In this document: piece by piece, positions 1 through 6,601 of the stretch
How the letters are laid out: every line of letters begins with the position of its first letter
How positions within the stretch are numbered: position 1 is the stretch's first letter
DNA from: Bacteroidota bacterium
GTDB taxonomy: Bacteria; Bacteroidota; Bacteroidia; Bacteroidales; JADFUO01
NCBI GenBank assembly: GCA_030614305.1
Contig: JAUWKH010000039.1
Location: forward strand, 1 to 10,243
Length of the DNA: 10,243 nucleotides
Direction: 5' to 3'
Made by a program: the position numbers and the translations under genes
Notes under the pieces: generated by a model
The model's input: only the letters and a program-made list of their open reading frames with translations
What the model was told of the DNA's origin: nothing
Databases searched by the model: none

Positions 1-780
1 AATGGTATTTCACTCGGTGCTGTTGGTGCAGGAACTACATTTGATTATATTGAAGTTGTATCAAATAAAGATGATGGAATTGAATTCTTTGGCGGAGTGC
101 CTCAAATTAGCCATGCTTTGGTTGCTCTTGTTGGTGATGATTCTTTTGATTATGATGAAGGTTACAGTGGTAAAGGACAATTCTGGGTAGCTCTGCAGGA
201 TGAAAATACGGGAGACCGTCTCGCTGAACAAGATGGAGGAACCGGTGATGATGAAGAAAATGCTCCTTTTGCACAACCAACTATTTATAATGCAACTTAT
301 ATTGGACATGGATTCAACAACTATGTTATTTTTCGTGACAATGCTGCCGGAACCTATGCTAACTCAATTTTCGCTAATGGTGAAAAAGGAATCAGAATAG
401 AATATCGTAGTGACAAACACAGTTCCTACAACTGGTTAACCGATGCTACACCAGAAGCAACATTAATGATAAAAAATTCTTTATTCAGTAATATTGCCGG
501 AAATGATCCTGTAAAGCAGATATATGCTAAAGCTGAAGAGGGTGAACTACCTGCTAACCATGCAGAAGTAACAGGTAATTTATTCACCAACAATGAAAAC
601 TATATTGAGAATTTGGCAATTGACATAACAAATCCTATACCGGTTGCCGGATCAACTCATCCAACAACTGCTATTCCGGCAGATCCTTTCTTTTTTAGTG
701 TTAATTATCACGGGGCATTTCAACCAGGTGGTTCAAATTGGGCTGAAGGTTGGACATTAATGTTCAAAGCAGGTAAATAA
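1..780 (+). CDS. C-terminal part of a secreted beta-helix-like protein (5' end outside the window)
   Basis: The frame is open from base 1 to the TAA at 778-780, giving 259 visible residues; the start and any signal peptide lie upstream. It has a run of short G/D/N-rich strands typical of right-handed beta-helix or pectate-lyase-like surface proteins. Recognisable stretches are GIEFFGG (residues 26-32), DDSFDYDEGYSGKGQFW (about 46-62), and a closing block with VNYHGAF and NWAEGWT. From memory, these phrases belong to a Bacteroidota family annotated as hypothetical or as T9SS C-terminal-target proteins and often found beside TonB-dependent receptors. No type IX sorting domain is visible: the protein ends a few residues after the GWT block. 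The TonB receptor follows 181 bp downstream, beyond a terminator. A substrate-binding surface partner of that receptor is plausible, but no catalytic residues were identified. The GTG at 97 is an internal codon, not a start. Confidence 0.75.
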   Translation, partial: NGISLGAVGAGTTFDYIEVVSNKDDGIEFFGGVPQISHALVALVGDDSFDYDEGYSGKGQFWVALQDENTGDRLAEQDGGTGDDEENAPFAQPTIYNATYIGHGFNNYVIFRDNAAGTYANSIFANGEKGIRIEYRSDKHSSYNWLTDATPEATLMIKNSLFSNIAGNDPVKQIYAKAEEGELPANHAEVTGNLFTNNENYIENLAIDITNPIPVAGSTHPTTAIPADPFFFSVNYHGAFQPGGSNWAEGWTLMFKAGK

Positions 781-802
781 ATAGAATTTCATACTACCAT
801 AT

Positions 803-837
803 AATAAGCTGATAGTGTTTCCACTGTCAGCTTATTT
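803..837 (+). terminator. Intrinsic terminator after the beta-helix gene
   Basis: A 15-bp stem pairs 803-817 with 822-836 around a TTTC loop (818-821). The only imperfection is one U-G wobble (T813 opposite G826). It lies 22 bp after the stop codon. The flanking run of T is short (TTTA). Because the stem is nearly perfect and AT-flanked it could act in both directions, and it separates the beta-helix gene from the receptor gene. Confidence 0.75.
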
Positions 838-903
838 AGTTGAAAACTCAAAAGGTGAATTTTAGAATAAAATAACGGAATCTTTCATATATTAAAAATC
901 TAC

Positions 904-932
904 TTGACACTTTGCTAATGCGAAAATATAGA
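904..932 (+). promoter_or_regulatory. Candidate promoter of the TonB receptor gene
   Basis: TTGACA (904-909) and TATAGA (927-932) are separated by exactly 17 bp, and the receptor ATG follows at 962. This matches the general sigma-70 layout, but the usual Bacteroidota -7 element TAnnTTTG is not clearly present. No 11-bp TGTAAC array lies in this spacer, so if the receptor is phosphate-regulated it is not through the kind of site found before 4886, 6595 and 7683. Confidence 0.35.
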
Positions 933-961
933 TTCTGAAATTAGAAATTAGAAACTTGATT

Positions 962-3772
962 ATGCGAATAAATTTGTTCATTATCATCCTTTTATTCTTT
1001 ACTTTAAGTAGTCTGGCGAAAAATAGTTTTATAAGAGGTAAGATAATTGATAATGAAACCGGTGAAACCCTCATTGGTGTTACTATAATGGTTGTGGGAA
1101 CTAATACAGGAACTATTAGTGATTTTGATGGAAATTATAGTCTGTCGTTGAATCCGGGGGTATATTCAATAAGGGTTTCATATATTTCATATCAATCACA
1201 AACTCGTACTGATATTGAAGTGAAAGAAGCTAATGTTACTATAGCCAATTTTAATCTGGATGAAGAAATAACCCAGTTAAATGAGGTGGATGTTACAGCT
1301 AAAGCGGTAAGATATACTGAAGCCTCTTTACAATTAATGCAAAAAAAATCTGCTTCGATGTTAGATGGAATTTCTGCCAAACAAATCACTCGTCTTGGAG
1401 ATAATGATGCAGCTTCAGCTTTAAAACGTGTTACCGGGGTTTCAGTACAGGATGATAAATATGTGTTTGTTCGTGGATTGGGTGACAGATATACTAAAAT
1501 TACATTAAACGGTGCAGATATTCCGGCGTTGGACCCGGAAAAAAACACTGTTCAAATGGATATTTTCCCGAGTAATATTATTGAGAATATAATTGTCCGT
1601 AAGACATTTACGCCTGATATGCCCGGTGAATCTACCGGAGGCCATATTGATATTACAACAAAAGACTTTCCTGAAAAATTCACAATGCAATTTTCTGCTT
1701 CTTTTGGTTTTAATCCTCAGGCTAACTTAAATAAAGATTTTCTGACTTATGAGGGAGGTAATACCGATTGGCTTGGAATGGACGACGGAACAAGGAATAT
1801 TCCATGTATAGCGAGAGAATATTTGGATCGCTATGGATATATTAATTACGTTCCAAAACCTCCATTTACTGATGAGGCATTGCATGAAATCAGTAGTTCA
1901 TTTAATAAAGCAATGAATCCGGAAATCAAAAAGTCATTTTTAAACCAATCATACAAGTTTTCTGCCGGAAATCAAATTAACTTTTTAAAGAAAACATTGG
2001 GATACAATGCAGCTATCAGTTACTCTAACGATTATAAATATTATGATAATGGTGTGTATGGAATTTATGAAGAAGGAGCACAGCCGGACCCATTTAAAAT
2101 TTTTGATGAAGTAATTTATGGAGCACAAAATGTAAATATTTCAGGTTTGTTAAATCTAAATCTAAAACTCAATAGTAATAATAAAATCGGCCTCAGATAT
2201 TTAAGAAATCAAAGTGGAAAAAAACTCGCTGTCAGTCGTTCAGGATTTTTCTATTATGAGGATTCACCTGATGAAGACAGGAGCCTTGCCTTTCTCGAAA
2301 GAATCTTTGATAATTATCAATTACATGGAAAACACGTATTTCATAGATTAAATAAAATGGTATCCAATTGGTTGTTTTCTTATACTTATATGACACAAAA
2401 TGAACCTGATCTTAGATTTTTTGAATTCCTCCTCCCTAACGATTCTACCATGAGAATCAAAACAAATGATGCACCTGCCCGTTTTTACCGCGAAATGAAT
2501 GAAGAAAATTATAATGCAAATTTAAATTTTGAGTTACCTCTAACTATTCTAAAAGCTCAATCAAAAATTAAATTCGGAGGAGCTTATACGTATAAAGACC
2601 GTAATTTGGATGAAACAAAATTTGAAGTCCAATCTTCTGTTTCCTTTTTCCCAACTACTGATATTTATACATTTCTTACCGATAATATAATATCTACCAC
2701 AAACCCTTTTGGTTATTATTATGTTGCTGATCATGAACAGGATTTAAATAATAGTTATAAAGCTCATCAGGAAGTTATAGCAGGATATGCAATGATAGAT
2801 TTGCCAATATCCGGGAAATTTAGGACAATTGCCGGTTTAAGATTAGAAACATCAGATATCGAAGTTACAAATAAAGTTGTTGATATCAACGACAGCAAAT
2901 ACAAACACGGTAAGGTAAAGGAAACAGATTTACTTCCTTCAGTAAACTTCATTTATTCCTTAACAGAAGATATGAATGTGCGTTTAGCCGGTACAAGAAC
3001 AATTGCACGACCGACATTTAGAGAAATCGGGACAAATTATTATGACTATAAAACCGGGATTTTTATTACTGGTAATCCTGAGCTTAAGAGGGCAATAATT
3101 TCTAATTTAGACATAAGATGGGAATGGTTCTTTAAACATGGAGAAAAAGTTACTGTTAGTGCTTTTTATAAATATTTTCAGGATCCTATTGAGCAGAAAT
3201 TATCTGTTACTACCCAAAATTATGAAATCAAATATGAAAACACTAAAGATGCCTGTTTATATGGGATAGAAATTGAATTTCGTAAAAAACTTGGTTTTAT
3301 TAATGTTTTGAAAAACTTTACATTTGGAGGTAACTTAACTATCATTAAATCAGTTGTTAAATTAACAGAGAAAGAATATAATGATATACTTTCAGGCGAC
3401 TCCACAAGATCGGATACAAGGCCAATGTTTGGTCAGGCACCATATATTATTAATGCATTCTTGAATTATACAAACCATTGTATTGGATTTGAATCAAATC
3501 TTGGTTTTAATATAAATGGAGAAAAATTACTGATTATAACCAAAGGAGCAACTCCTTATATTTTCGAACAGCCATTTCCCTCGCTAAATTTTAATATCTC
3601 AAAAGGATTTGGCTCAAACCGAAATTTTATTGTGGAAATAGGAGTAAATAATATATTAGATGCAGAATATAAAGCAGTTCACCATTTTAAAAAACCGGTG
3701 AAAGAAGACAAAACTTATCTTAGCTATAGTTATGGCAGAACTTTCAAACTTAGACTAAAATATAAATTTTAA
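962..3772 (+). CDS. TonB-dependent outer-membrane receptor with carboxypeptidase-regulatory-like N-terminal domain
   Basis: This 936-residue gated outer-membrane transporter would be powered by TonB-ExbBD. The signal peptide covers residues 1 to about 20 (hydrophobic run then SSLAKNS). A CarboxypepD_reg-like Ig-fold domain spans about 22-103, with GKIIDNETGETLIGV and SDFDG. A TonB-box-like stretch (NEVDVTAKAV) is near 107-116. The plug domain (about 122-240) contains VRGLGDRY (170-177), TLNGADIP and STGGHIDITT. The remainder is beta-barrel strands ending in the aromatic terminus LRLKYKF. Length is normal for the family. I chose ATG 962 because it gives a standard signal peptide; an in-frame TTG at 956 would add only two residues. 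The substrate cannot be read from the sequence. The upstream beta-helix protein and downstream pst genes suggest phosphate or phosphorylated compounds, but that is inference. It is not a SusC/SusD pair: no SusD homologue is adjacent. Confidence 0.93.
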   Translation: MRINLFIIILLFFTLSSLAKNSFIRGKIIDNETGETLIGVTIMVVGTNTGTISDFDGNYSLSLNPGVYSIRVSYISYQSQTRTDIEVKEANVTIANFNLDEEITQLNEVDVTAKAVRYTEASLQLMQKKSASMLDGISAKQITRLGDNDAASALKRVTGVSVQDDKYVFVRGLGDRYTKITLNGADIPALDPEKNTVQMDIFPSNIIENIIVRKTFTPDMPGESTGGHIDITTKDFPEKFTMQFSASFGFNPQANLNKDFLTYEGGNTDWLGMDDGTRNIPCIAREYLDRYGYINYVPKPPFTDEALHEISSSFNKAMNPEIKKSFLNQSYKFSAGNQINFLKKTLGYNAAISYSNDYKYYDNGVYGIYEEGAQPDPFKIFDEVIYGAQNVNISGLLNLNLKLNSNNKIGLRYLRNQSGKKLAVSRSGFFYYEDSPDEDRSLAFLERIFDNYQLHGKHVFHRLNKMVSNWLFSYTYMTQNEPDLRFFEFLLPNDSTMRIKTNDAPARFYREMNEENYNANLNFELPLTILKAQSKIKFGGAYTYKDRNLDETKFEVQSSVSFFPTTDIYTFLTDNIISTTNPFGYYYVADHEQDLNNSYKAHQEVIAGYAMIDLPISGKFRTIAGLRLETSDIEVTNKVVDINDSKYKHGKVKETDLLPSVNFIYSLTEDMNVRLAGTRTIARPTFREIGTNYYDYKTGIFITGNPELKRAIISNLDIRWEWFFKHGEKVTVSAFYKYFQDPIEQKLSVTTQNYEIKYENTKDACLYGIEIEFRKKLGFINVLKNFTFGGNLTIIKSVVKLTEKEYNDILSGDSTRSDTRPMFGQAPYIINAFLNYTNHCIGFESNLGFNINGEKLLIITKGATPYIFEQPFPSLNFNISKGFGSNRNFIVEIGVNNILDAEYKAVHHFKKPVKEDKTYLSYSYGRTFKLRLKYKF

Positions 3773-3776
3773 TGTT

Positions 3777-3792
3777 TTGGCTCTACTGCCAA
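3777..3792 (+). terminator. Weak hairpin after the receptor gene
   Basis: TTGGC (3777-3781) pairs with GCCAA (3788-3792) around a 6-nt loop, 4 bp after the receptor stop codon. The stem is only 5 bp and no T-run follows, so termination here is uncertain. Confidence 0.25.
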
Positions 3793-3840
3793 CTATAATG
3801 GGTAAATGGATTAATGATTAAATAATGAATCTTGAGACTT

Positions 3841-3886
3841 GAAATTGGAAATTTGACATTCTCCCGAATTTCTAATTTCCAATTTC
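3841..3886. repeat. Intergenic inverted repeat upstream of the LRR gene
   Basis: A 13-bp arm, GAAATTGGAAATT (3841-3853), has its perfect reverse complement at 3874-3886 with a 20-nt spacer. The word GAAATT(G/A)GAAA also occurs just upstream of the receptor start (about 938-955). The same AT-rich vocabulary appears in the larger inverted repeat at 5280-5417, which suggests one dispersed family. The repeat ends only 33 bp before the preferred ATG of the LRR gene, so the mRNA leader could fold here. Confidence 0.6.
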
Positions 3887-3918
3887 TAAAAATGCAATCA
3901 AATTTAAAATATAAACAA

Positions 3919-4680
3919 ATGAAAAGAATACTCTATCTCATTATAGGATTAACATTATTTGTTTTTTTATTTTATACTACGGGATGCCGGAAAAGATTAA
4001 AATATGATAGTTTTGATTCAACAAAATTATTTACTTTAAGTGAACTTTACGAAATTAAAACCTTTCGTTCTTTGGATGAAGCATTAAAACAGCCGGACTC
4101 AGTATATAAACTTATAATTTTTGGAAAAGAGCTTAATAGAGTACCTGAGGAAGTTTATAGTTTTAAATACCTGAATACACTGGAGTTATCAAAAAATAAC
4201 ATGAACACCTTACCGGAATATATTGGCGACATGATTTATTTACAAGGTCTTTATCTCGCAGAAAATAAATTTTCGGATATTCCGGAGCAAGTTTACCGTT
4301 TACCTAATCTTAAGCGTATAAGAATGGGAGAAAACAAATTTGATTTCATCCCCGAAAAGCTGCTTAAGATGAAAAGCATAGAGGAAATATATTTCGGACG
4401 AAACCAAATATGGGAAATGCCTGATATATTATTTGATATGTTACAACTCAGGGTTTTAAAACTGGATAATAATAACATAAGCAACCTTAAAACAAGCATA
4501 TCAAAACTTAAAAACCTTGAAGTTTTAAATCTGAAAAACAATAAAGTTGAAAGCATTCCCTTTGAAGAATTACTTTCTTTAGAAAAACTCAGAATATTAA
4601 ACTTAAAGGGAAATAAAATTCCTTTTAAGGTTTTGGATAGTTTAAGAAAAGCAATGCCGAATACTAAAATTGACTATTAA
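3919..4680 (+). CDS. Leucine-rich-repeat protein, probable lipoprotein
   Basis: The 253-residue product begins with a basic MKR, a hydrophobic stretch (residues 4-19) and a cysteine at 23 (YTTGC), resembling a lipoprotein signal although Thr at -3 is not a classic lipobox residue. From about residue 85 it carries seven leucine-rich repeats of LxxLxLxxN form. The asparagines are at 93, 116, 139, 162, 185, 208 and 232: six at a strict 23-residue period and the last offset by one. Such repeats form a curved solenoid used for protein binding, so an envelope-anchored interaction module is the best guess. I chose ATG 3919 because it starts directly at the signal sequence; ATG 3892 and TTG 3832 are in frame but would put hydrophilic residues before it, and TTG 3832 lies in a repeat. 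The gene stands alone between two repeat-filled spacers, and its partner is unknown. Confidence 0.8.
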   Translation: MKRILYLIIGLTLFVFLFYTTGCRKRLKYDSFDSTKLFTLSELYEIKTFRSLDEALKQPDSVYKLIIFGKELNRVPEEVYSFKYLNTLELSKNNMNTLPEYIGDMIYLQGLYLAENKFSDIPEQVYRLPNLKRIRMGENKFDFIPEKLLKMKSIEEIYFGRNQIWEMPDILFDMLQLRVLKLDNNNISNLKTSISKLKNLEVLNLKNNKVESIPFEELLSLEKLRILNLKGNKIPFKVLDSLRKAMPNTKIDY

Positions 4681-4689
4681 TTTGTTGAT

Positions 4690-4782
4690 TTTTTTTAGTC
4701 TTCAGTCTTTAGTATTCTATATTCTGCAGATTTGCCGACTGCTGACGACTGAAAGGAGTCCGTATGGACTGCTGACTGCCGA
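4690..4782. repeat. AGTCTTCAGTC / GACTGCTGAC intergenic repeat cluster
   Basis: This spacer holds short related words: AGTCTTCAGTCTTTAGT on the left, then GACTGCTGAC twice, at 4737-4746 and 4767-4776, exactly 30 bp apart. Between them AGTCC and GGACT form a 5-bp hairpin with a GTAT loop (4757-4770). The composition differs from the flanking genes and looks like a decayed dispersed repeat. The small hairpin could help terminate the LRR transcript, but no T-run follows it. Confidence 0.55.
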
Positions 4783-4806
4783 TTTTAAAATAGCCTCAGC
4801 CCTCAA

Positions 4807-4863
4807 TTTAACAAATTTGTAACAATCCTGTAATATGAATGTAACGGACACATCCTATTTTTG
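4807..4863 (+). promoter_or_regulatory. Predicted Pho box array and promoter of the small domain-protein gene
   Basis: Four hexamers lie at an exact 11-bp period: TTTAAC (4807), TGTAAC (4818), TGTAAT (4829) and TGTAAC (4840). TATTTTTG at 4856-4863 is a perfect match to the Bacteroidota -7 element TAnnTTTG and begins 16 bp after the start of the last hexamer. Direct repeats every 11 bp placed where a -35 would be are the hallmark of PhoB/PhoP activator sites. The same geometry recurs before the genes at 6595 and 7683. The ATG at 4886 is 22 bp beyond the -7 element. Binding by a PhoB-type regulator is inferred. Confidence 0.75.
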
Positions 4864-4885
4864 AAGAAAAAATAATATTTTAAAA

Positions 4886-5230
4886 ATGAAAAAATTAATC
4901 TTAAGTATTTGTGTTTTATTTTTTGCATTTCAAGTATCTTATGCAAACAATGAAAGTAATCCTAAAGAAATAAATAATAATACCGTTGCAATAAATGGTA
5001 AAATTATTGATAAAGAAACCGGTGAAACTCTAACTGGAGTATTAGTTGAAATAGAAGGAACCGATGAAAAAGTTTATTCGGATTTTGATGGAAAATTTGA
5101 ATTTAAAAATATTATGCCGGGCACTTATGATATTTCGATATCATATATTTCTTATCAAAAAAATGTATTAAAAGTGGTAAAAGCCGAGAGTTCGGTTAAT
5201 ACATTAAAAATTGAATTGAAAAAATATTAA
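4886..5230 (+). CDS. Small secreted carboxypeptidase-regulatory-like domain protein
   Basis: The 114-residue product has a clear signal peptide (MKK, hydrophobic to about residue 18, then SYANNE) and an Asn-rich linker. One CarboxypepD_reg-like beta-sandwich follows at about residues 35-112, with nothing after it. The domain is strikingly close to the N-terminal domain of the receptor at 962-3772: both have GKIID, ETGETL, GV, SDFDG, PG and SYISYQ in the same order, and even the DNA shares GAAACCGGTGAAAC. It is therefore probably a domain duplication from such a receptor. It would be periplasmic and soluble, and it lacks a plug, barrel or membrane anchor. It is driven by a predicted Pho promoter and is followed by a repeat-filled spacer, so it may be monocistronic. 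Its function is unknown; a binding, chaperone or signalling partner of the receptor is only a hypothesis. Confidence 0.85.
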   Translation: MKKLILSICVLFFAFQVSYANNESNPKEINNNTVAINGKIIDKETGETLTGVLVEIEGTDEKVYSDFDGKFEFKNIMPGTYDISISYISYQKNVLKVVKAESSVNTLKIELKKY

Positions 5231-5279
5231 TCAGCGTTCGTCTATAAAGTCTAAATGTTGAAATAAATATTTAAAATCA

Positions 5280-5417
5280 CAAATGACAAGCAACAAATTT
5301 CAAAACTTGTCCTTATGGATAAATTCCAATGTTCAAAATTCAATGACCAAAACCATTTCAGAGCTGTTTTGGTAATTGAAATTTGGAATTTATTTGTTAT
5401 TTGAAATTTGTTATTTG
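5280..5417. repeat. Large imperfect inverted repeat (dispersed-repeat type)
   Basis: The left part (about 5280-5353) and right part (about 5366-5417) are imperfect reverse complements around a 12-nt loop (5354-5365). The innermost arms CCAAAAC (5347-5353) and GTTTTGG (5366-5372) are perfect. Further out, AAATTCCAA (left) matches TTGGAATTT (right), and ACAAATTTCAA (left) matches TTGAAATTTGT (right). The left arm carries about 20 extra bases. It has no coding content. It resembles the CAAATTTC/TTCCAA-rich intergenic repeats that I recall from many Bacteroidota genomes. Confidence 0.7.
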
Positions 5418-5418
5418 G

Positions 5419-5436
5419 TCCCGATAGCTATCGGGA
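5419..5436. repeat. 18-bp perfect palindrome TCCCGATAGCTATCGGGA
   Basis: This 18-bp perfect palindrome is GC-richer than the AT-rich spacer around it and abuts the right arm of the larger inverted repeat. I recall the core CCCGATAGCTATCGGG as a frequent intergenic palindrome in Bacteroidota, but could not confirm it here. It could be a protein-binding site, a repeat end or a small hairpin in RNA. Confidence 0.65.
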
Positions 5437-5452
5437 TTATTTCAAAAATTGA

Positions 5453-5482
5453 TTGACATTATGGACAGATACTAATTATATA
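5453..5482 (+). promoter_or_regulatory. Candidate promoter of the MORN-repeat gene
   Basis: TTGACA (5453-5458) and TATATA (5477-5482) are separated by 18 bp, and the ATG follows at 5508. In AT-rich DNA such pairs arise easily, and no TAnnTTTG element or 11-bp array is present, so this is a weak call. It would also drive the methylglyoxal synthase gene. Confidence 0.25.
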
Positions 5483-5507
5483 CCCCCATGTATTCAAATA
5501 CGTTTTC

Positions 5508-5966
5508 ATGCAAAAATATTATTTAACACTCATCTATATATTTTTATTTCAATTATCCTTTTCGCAAATTATCATTGATAAAGATGGTTTATATTACGAC
5601 GAAGATAATGAGTTGTTTACAGGAAGCTATGTTGAATTTTATGATAATGGAAACAAAAAAATTGAATTGGATTTAATGGATGGGAAAAAGGATGGAAAGG
5701 TATTTTTGTATTTTGAAAATTCTGAAATTAATGAGATACGCTCATATAAAGAAGGATTAAAACACGGACTTTGGGAAACCTGGAACGAAAATAAGATAAA
5801 AACTGCTGAAGCAAACTTCAACAATAATCTTAAACATGGAAAATGGATGATTTGGGATAATAACGGACTTAAAAGATGCGAAATGTATTATGTTGAAGGT
5901 AAAAAATCAGGCACCTGGTATATGTGGGATGAAAATGGTAAATTAATAAACAAAAAAGAATATTGA
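5508..5966 (+). CDS. Secreted MORN-repeat protein
   Basis: The 152-residue product has an N-terminal signal peptide (hydrophobic residues 4-18, then SFSQ). From about residue 38 it carries MORN_2-type repeats with glycines at 39, 63, 87, 111 and 135, an exact 24-residue period. Each later unit reads roughly G-x-W-x-x-W-x-x-N-G and closes with a charged G/K-rich turn such as LKHG. Proteins like this are often labelled YwqK-family antitoxins by similarity, but here a signal peptide and the absence of any toxin neighbour argue for an envelope protein. The function is unknown; MORN repeats generally make flat beta-sheet scaffolds that bind lipids or proteins. The methylglyoxal synthase gene starts 31 nt downstream without a terminator, so the two are probably cotranscribed. 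Confidence 0.8.
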   Translation: MQKYYLTLIYIFLFQLSFSQIIIDKDGLYYDEDNELFTGSYVEFYDNGNKKIELDLMDGKKDGKVFLYFENSEINEIRSYKEGLKHGLWETWNENKIKTAEANFNNNLKHGKWMIWDNNGLKRCEMYYVEGKKSGTWYMWDENGKLINKKEY

Positions 5967-5997
5967 TTCATTTTACTAAAATAAAATTATAAATGAC

Positions 5998-6447
5998 GTG
6001 GAAAAGAGAAAAATCGCAATTATTGCACATGACGGAAAGAAAGCTGAAATTGTTACTTTTTTAAATCAAAACAAAGGGTTGCTTCAACATTTCAAACTTA
6101 TAGCAACTGGTACGACAGGCAAACATGTACAGGATGCTGGATTTATAGTTAAAAAATATAAAAGTGGTCCACTTGGCGGCGATGCACAGATAGGCAGTTT
6201 GGTGTCAGAAGGAAAAGTAGCTATGGTTTTTTTCTTTAGAGATCCCTTAGGTAAACATCCCCACGAACCTGATGTACAAATGCTGATGCGTTTATGTGAT
6301 GTGCATAATATACCTTTGGCAACAAACCCTGCAACAGCCAATCATTTGATAAAAGGCCTTGCTCTTGCTAAGCAAAGGGAGATTAAATCGGCAAGTTCTA
6401 CTTTTTTAACAAAATTAGAAAAAAGGGTTTTAATAGGCGAATTATAG
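5998..6447 (+). CDS. mgsA: Methylglyoxal synthase
   Basis: The enzyme converts dihydroxyacetone phosphate to methylglyoxal and inorganic phosphate in the cytosol. The 149-residue length is close to E. coli MgsA (152). Family landmarks are present: IAHD with H11 and K15, the phosphate-binding ATGTTG (36-41), SGPLGGD with catalytic D62, FFFRDP with D82, and HPHEPD with H89 and D92. These match the E. coli active-site set His19, Asp71, Asp91, His98 and Asp101. The start is GTG 5998; the nearby ATG 5993 is in another frame that stops early, and an in-frame TAA at 5977 limits further extension. Characterised enzymes are inhibited by phosphate, so the reaction is a glycolytic bypass favoured when phosphate is scarce. 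That fits a position between predicted Pho promoters and just upstream of pst. No Pho array lies directly before this gene or the MORN gene it follows. Confidence 0.95.
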   Translation: MEKRKIAIIAHDGKKAEIVTFLNQNKGLLQHFKLIATGTTGKHVQDAGFIVKKYKSGPLGGDAQIGSLVSEGKVAMVFFFRDPLGKHPHEPDVQMLMRLCDVHNIPLATNPATANHLIKGLALAKQREIKSASSTFLTKLEKRVLIGEL

Positions 6448-6448
6448 T

Positions 6449-6470
6449 TTAAATTTCATAAAAAATTTAA
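6449..6470 (+). terminator. AT-only hairpin after mgsA
   Basis: TTAAATTT (6449-6456) and AAATTTAA (6463-6470) form an 8-bp stem immediately after the mgsA stop codon. It consists entirely of A-T pairs and lacks a following T-run, so its strength is doubtful. Confidence 0.25.
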
Positions 6471-6500
6471 CACATAACCTGCCCACCAATACAAGAATTT

Positions 6501-6557
6501 TGTAACAATTTTGTAATATTTCTGAAACATTAATGAAACAACTGTAATTTATTTTTG
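6501..6557 (+). promoter_or_regulatory. Predicted Pho box array and promoter of the outer-membrane barrel gene
   Basis: Four hexamers at an exact 11-bp period are TGTAAC (6501), TGTAAT (6512), TGAAAC (6523) and TGAAAC (6534). TATTTTTG at 6550-6557 is a perfect TAnnTTTG element and begins 16 bp after the start of the fourth hexamer. This is the same geometry, and the same eight-base -7 sequence, as the promoter before 4886. A further TGTAAT at 6543 is out of phase. The predicted start of the downstream gene is 37 bp beyond the -7 element. Confidence 0.75.
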
Positions 6558-6562
6558 CAAAC

Positions 6563-6601
6563 TGAAATATATTTTTAACAAAATTGTAACAAAACTGAAA
6601 A
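6563..6601 (+). promoter_or_regulatory. Second 11-bp hexamer series overlapping the barrel gene start
   Basis: A second in-phase series follows the promoter: TGAAAT (6563), TTTAAC (6574), TGTAAC (6585) and TGAAAA (6596), again exactly 11 bp apart. The last hexamer is part of the apparent start codon and Lys codons, so it may be coincidental. A poor -7 match (TACACTTT, 6612-6619) sits at the expected distance inside the coding region. It could be a downstream regulator site, for example for feedback, or chance in AT-rich DNA. Confidence 0.35.

Noticed and set aside
97..99. GTG 97 as the start of the first gene
   Set aside because: The same frame is open to base 1 and the residues before 97 belong to the same conserved block (GIEFFGG), so the gene is simply truncated by the window.
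956..961. TTG at 956 as the receptor start
   Set aside because: ATG 962 is two codons downstream and begins a normal signal peptide; a TTG start is not needed.
1192..1548. A 118-codon open frame on the minus strand
   Set aside because: It lies wholly inside the plug-encoding region of the receptor gene, has no recognisable domain, and is a by-product of the codon use of the + strand gene.
3832..3918. TTG 3832 or ATG 3892 as the LRR protein start
   Set aside because: The region is part of an inverted repeat and would place hydrophilic residues before the signal sequence. ATG 3919 gives a proper N-terminus.
5508..6447. MORN protein and mgsA as a toxin-antitoxin pair
   Set aside because: The MORN protein has a signal peptide and MgsA is a complete metabolic enzyme. 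The antitoxin label for YwqK-like proteins is an annotation habit and no toxin is present.
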